Shown: positions 3,706-6,448 of the stretch, piece after piece | How the letters are laid out: every line of letters starts with the position of its first letter | How positions within the stretch are numbered: the first letter of the stretch is position 1 | NCBI GenBank assembly: GCA_902766675.1 | Contig: CACXEN010000168.1 | Location: forward strand, 1 to 6,448 | Source of the DNA: an uncultured Erysipelotrichaceae bacterium | Lineage (GTDB): Bacteria > Bacillota_I > Bacilli_A > Erysipelotrichales > Erysipelotrichaceae | Direction of reading: 5' to 3' | DNA length: 6,448 bases | Program-made: the position numbers and the translations under genes | Notes under the pieces: generated by a model | Database searches by the model: none | Seen by the model: the letters and a program-made list of their open reading frames with translations, nothing else | Told to the model about the DNA's origin: nothing

Positions 3706-5958
3706 ATGAATGAAGAAATTATTAAACGTATTGCGGAAGAGTTAAAAATTAACTTATCCCAAGTTGAAAATACATTATCACTATTGAAAGAAGGTAATAC
3801 AGTTCCTTTTATCGCTCGTTATCGTAAAGAGGCAACACATGGTTTGGATGAAGAGCAAATCTTATATATTCAAAAACAATACGATTACCAAGAGAAGTTA
3901 AAGGAAAGAAAAGAAGATGTTTTACGTCTTATTGAAGAACAAGGAAAACTAACAGATGAAATAAGACAAGATATTGCGAAATGTACAAAACTATCACAAG
4001 TAGAAGATATTTATAAACCATATGCGCAAAAGAAAAAGACAAGAGCTGGTGTTGCAATTAAAGCAGGATTACAACCACTTGCGGATTGGATTTTAGCTTT
4101 ACCTACTGAAGGTTCTTTAGAAGAAGAAGCGAAAAAATATATCACAGAAGAAATTGTGGATACAAATAGCGCAATTCAAGGAGCGAAAGATATTATCGCT
4201 GAAGTAGTATCTGATAATCCTAAACAAAGATGGGCATTTAAAGAATATATTCAAAAAGCTGGTGTCATTGTGACAAAGGTGAAAAAAGATGCCAAAGATG
4301 AGAAGAAAGTTTATCAGAATTATTATGACTATTCTGAAAAAGTAAGTACGTTAGCAGACCATCGCATTATGGCAATTGATCGTGCGGAAAAAGAAAAAGT
4401 TCTAACTGTATCTTTTAGCTATGATGCAGAAGACTTGCAAAGACAAGCATTAAATAATTTGGTAAAAGATAATCAAACGATAGTGATGGATGAACTAAAA
4501 GAAGCTACAGATGATGGCTGTGTGCGTTTATTATTCCCATCTATTGAAAGAGAAATCCGTTCTGACTTAAGTGAAAGAGCACAAACAAAATCCATTGAAA
4601 TATTCTCTACGAATTTAGAGAAGTTATTATTACAACCACCACTAAAGGGAAGAGTAGTACTTGGATTTGACCCTGGTTTCTTTAATGGATGTAAATTAGC
4701 AGTTGTGGATGAGACTGGTAAGATGTTAACAGTTGAGAAGATTTATCCATTTAGAAAAAATGCGGATACTGCACCAAGTAAAAAAGCATTAGCGAAACTA
4801 ATCAAAGACTATAAAGTTCAAATCATTGCTATAGGCAACGGTACAGCATCTAGAGAAAGTGAAAAACTAGTTGCGGAATGTATTCAAGAAGAAGGATTAG
4901 ATGTAAGCTATGCAATAGTTTCAGAGGCAGGTGCTTCTGTATGGTCTGCACAAGAAGCAGCACGTAAAGAATTCCCAGATATGGCAGTTGAAGAAAGAAG
5001 TGCTGTATCTATCGGAAGACGTTTATTGGATCCACTAGCAGAATTGATTAAGATTGATCCAAAGTCAATTGGTGTAGGTCAATACCAACATGACTTACCA
5101 CAAAAAGCACTCAGCGATCGATTGGATGAAGCAATCATGAAATGTGTAAATAGAACTGGTGCAGATTTAAATACAGCATCACAAGAGTTACTAACGCATA
5201 TTTCTGGTTTAAATAGTGCAACCGCAAAAGAGATTGTGAACTATAGAAATGAAAATGGTCGTTTCACAAATCGTAAACAACTATTGGATGTAAAGAAACT
5301 TGGTCCTAAAGCATATACACAATGTGCAGGATTCTTACGTATCACAGATGGGGAAGAGCCACTTGATCAAACAAGTATTCACCCAGAAAGCTATGATGCA
5401 GCACGTGCATTAATGCAAGCGTGTGGTATTACAACATTAGGAGTCAGTGATGCAGAGTTCCCAGAAGATAAAACAAAAGACTTGGGAATTGATGCATATA
5501 CATTACAAGATATTGAAGACGCAATTAGACAACCTCTACGTGATTACCGTGATCAATTTGAGGCAGCATTATTAAAGAGTGATGTATTACAAATGTCCGA
5601 CTTGCATGTTGGTGATAAACTAGCAGGTACAGTTAGAAATGTTGTGGATTTTGGTGCATTTGTGGATATTGGTTTACATGAAGATGGTCTTGTGCATGTG
5701 TCACGTATGTCTATGCAAAGAAATGTTGTACCAACAGAAGTGGTTTCTGTAAATGATATTGTAGATGTATGGGTATATGAAATTGATGAGGAAAGAGAAA
5801 GAGTATCACTAAGTTTACTTCCTCTTGAAAAACTACAAGAAAGAGATGCCCAATACAAATATAAAAAATCAAAAAGAAACCAACATAAAAAACCAGAGAA
5901 GAAAGAGATCACAATGGACGACGCAATGGCACGTCTAATGGAACGCTTTGGGAAATAA
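3706..5958 (+). CDS. tex: Tex family protein, S1-domain RNA-binding transcription accessory factor
   Basis: This 750-residue cytoplasmic protein is full length for the family (about 720-780). Tex proteins bind nucleic acid through an S1 domain and are linked to transcription or RNA metabolism; they share architecture with eukaryotic Spt6. Domains in order: N-terminal helical region with VPFIARYRKEATHGLDEE (33-50) and DIYKPYAQKKKTRAG (101-115); a YqgF/RNase H-like domain from about 317 with LGFDPG (319-324), GCKLAVVDETGK (328-339), IGNGTASRESE (376-386) and VSEAGASVWSA (405-415); the helix-hairpin-helix region, including RRLLDPLAELIKIDPKSIGV (438-457), CVNRTGADLNTAS (480-492) and GLNSATAKEIVNYR (501-514) through LGPKAYTQCAGFLRI (532-546); and an S1 domain (about 633-704) with GTVRNVVDFGAFVDIGLHEDG (641-661 in part). 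A Lys-rich tail (718-733) precedes the last helix. The start is set by AGGAGGT 9 nt upstream. It appears to be a single-gene transcript ended by the following hairpin. Confidence 0.97.
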   Translation: MNEEIIKRIAEELKINLSQVENTLSLLKEGNTVPFIARYRKEATHGLDEEQILYIQKQYDYQEKLKERKEDVLRLIEEQGKLTDEIRQDIAKCTKLSQVEDIYKPYAQKKKTRAGVAIKAGLQPLADWILALPTEGSLEEEAKKYITEEIVDTNSAIQGAKDIIAEVVSDNPKQRWAFKEYIQKAGVIVTKVKKDAKDEKKVYQNYYDYSEKVSTLADHRIMAIDRAEKEKVLTVSFSYDAEDLQRQALNNLVKDNQTIVMDELKEATDDGCVRLLFPSIEREIRSDLSERAQTKSIEIFSTNLEKLLLQPPLKGRVVLGFDPGFFNGCKLAVVDETGKMLTVEKIYPFRKNADTAPSKKALAKLIKDYKVQIIAIGNGTASRESEKLVAECIQEEGLDVSYAIVSEAGASVWSAQEAARKEFPDMAVEERSAVSIGRRLLDPLAELIKIDPKSIGVGQYQHDLPQKALSDRLDEAIMKCVNRTGADLNTASQELLTHISGLNSATAKEIVNYRNENGRFTNRKQLLDVKKLGPKAYTQCAGFLRITDGEEPLDQTSIHPESYDAARALMQACGITTLGVSDAEFPEDKTKDLGIDAYTLQDIEDAIRQPLRDYRDQFEAALLKSDVLQMSDLHVGDKLAGTVRNVVDFGAFVDIGLHEDGLVHVSRMSMQRNVVPTEVVSVNDIVDVWVYEIDEERERVSLSLLPLEKLQERDAQYKYKKSKRNQHKKPEKKEITMDDAMARLMERFGK

Positions 5959-5964
5959 AAAAAT

Positions 5965-5993
5965 AGCTTAACAAGAAATTGTTAAGCTTTTTA
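5965..5993. terminator. Bidirectional terminator between tex and the threonine aldolase gene
   Basis: A perfect 10-bp stem, AGCTTAACAA (5965-5974) and TTGTTAAGCT (5979-5988), encloses a GAAA tetraloop. On the plus strand it is followed by TTTTA, ending tex seven bases after its stop. On the minus strand the arm is followed by ATTTTTTTATTT, so it also serves the convergent aldolase gene, which stops at 6018. Confidence 0.92.
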
Positions 5994-6017
5994 TATGCAA
6001 TATTGTCTTTTCAAGAA

Positions 6018-6448
6018 TTAAAGAGCATCGATTAATGCATTGATGTTTTCTTCTAAAGTCATAAATGATGTAACGAATCGAATGACTTGATGATTCTCAT
6101 CATATGGTTCCCATAATTCAAATCCAAAGTTTTCTTTTAGTTCCTCAATTTTTTCATTTGCGACTATTGGGAATAGTTGGTTTGTAACAGCTGGATATTT
6201 AAATGTATAACCTTTTTCTTCTAATCCTTTTGTAAGAAGGTTTGCCATTTGTATACAATGTTTTGATATTTCTAAATATTTTTGATTTGTGAAAAGCGTT
6301 TCGAATTGAATGCCTAACATTCTTCCTTTCGCAAGCATTCCACCATGTTGTTTAATATGATATTTAAAATCTTTCTGATATTTTTCATTTGTGATTACAA
6401 CAGCTTCTCCAAATAGTGCACCAACTTTTGTGCCACCAATATAGAAAA
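6018..6448 (-). CDS. ltaE: Low-specificity L-threonine aldolase, C-terminal part (5' end beyond window)
   Basis: The reading frame is open from the right edge to the TAA at 6018, giving 142 residues. This is less than half of the usual ~340, so the N-terminal ~200 residues lie outside. The first residues, FYIGGTKVGALFGEAVVI, contain the GGTK motif whose lysine (codon 6426-6428) is the expected pyridoxal-phosphate attachment site in the beta-eliminating lyase/threonine aldolase family. KQHGGMLAKGRMLGIQFETL follows, as in this family. The enzyme cleaves L-threonine or L-allo-threonine to glycine and acetaldehyde in the cytoplasm. The Met at 6338 is internal (MLAKGR) and is not the start. Downstream helices end in SFMTLEENINALIDAL. 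It converges on tex with a shared terminator. The ltaE name is by family; a related PLP lyase is less likely. Confidence 0.9.
   Translation of the reverse strand, partial: FYIGGTKVGALFGEAVVITNEKYQKDFKYHIKQHGGMLAKGRMLGIQFETLFTNQKYLEISKHCIQMANLLTKGLEEKGYTFKYPAVTNQLFPIVANEKIEELKENFGFELWEPYDENHQVIRFVTSFMTLEENINALIDAL

Noticed and set aside
5553..5912. 119-codon minus-strand open frame opposite the tex S1 region
   Set aside because: It is Ser/Thr/Phe-rich with low-complexity composition, antisense to conserved S1 coding sequence, and has no ribosome site.
1..6448. CRISPR arrays, tRNA/rRNA genes, riboswitches, insertion sequences
   Set aside because: I found no spaced identical repeats, no transposase, and no structured-RNA signature. 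The only region longer than 100 bp without a gene is 3562-3705, which is accounted for by promoters and operators.

Overview
The window is AT-rich, has strong AGGAGG-type ribosome binding sites and sigma-A-like promoters, and encodes proteins of low-GC Gram-positive type. It looks like chromosomal DNA of a Firmicute (Bacillota). A gut or oral member of the Erysipelotrichia is my best guess, from protein flavour only, and I cannot prove it from this sequence.

Layout: (1) 1-1131, + strand, is the C-terminal two thirds of a half-size ABC exporter (membrane domain fused to ATPase), cut by the left edge and closed by a hairpin terminator that includes its stop codon. (2) 1173-3561, - strand, is a tight four-gene operon read right to left: a two-TM SPFH protein, a 59-residue ribbon-helix-helix (Arc-like) DNA-binding protein at 2366-2545, a QmcA/stomatin-type SPFH protein with an 11-residue-repeat coiled coil, and an 83-residue single-TM protein of unknown function. 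Gaps are 5 and 9 nt, followed by a 4-nt ATGA overlap. (3) 3562-3705 is a divergent intergenic region with promoters in both directions and two palindromic elements. (4) 3706-5958, + strand, is a complete tex gene (S1-domain RNA-binding accessory factor), ended by a bidirectional hairpin. (5) 6018-6448, - strand, is the C-terminal part of a low-specificity L-threonine aldolase, cut by the right edge.

The part most worth attention is the SPFH operon. Two different SPFH membrane-scaffold proteins are co-transcribed with a small Arc-like repressor candidate. The operon promoter (TTGACA, 17 bp, CATAAT) has its -10 box embedded between two identical 8-bp palindromes, TGATATCA, 11 bp apart centre to centre. 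That is the kind of site a ribbon-helix-helix protein could use for autoregulation. The picture inferred is a self-regulated membrane-microdomain module with an uncharacterised small membrane partner at the position where qmcA-type operons often carry nfeD. The ABC transporter, tex and threonine aldolase genes appear to be ordinary neighbours with separate transcription.
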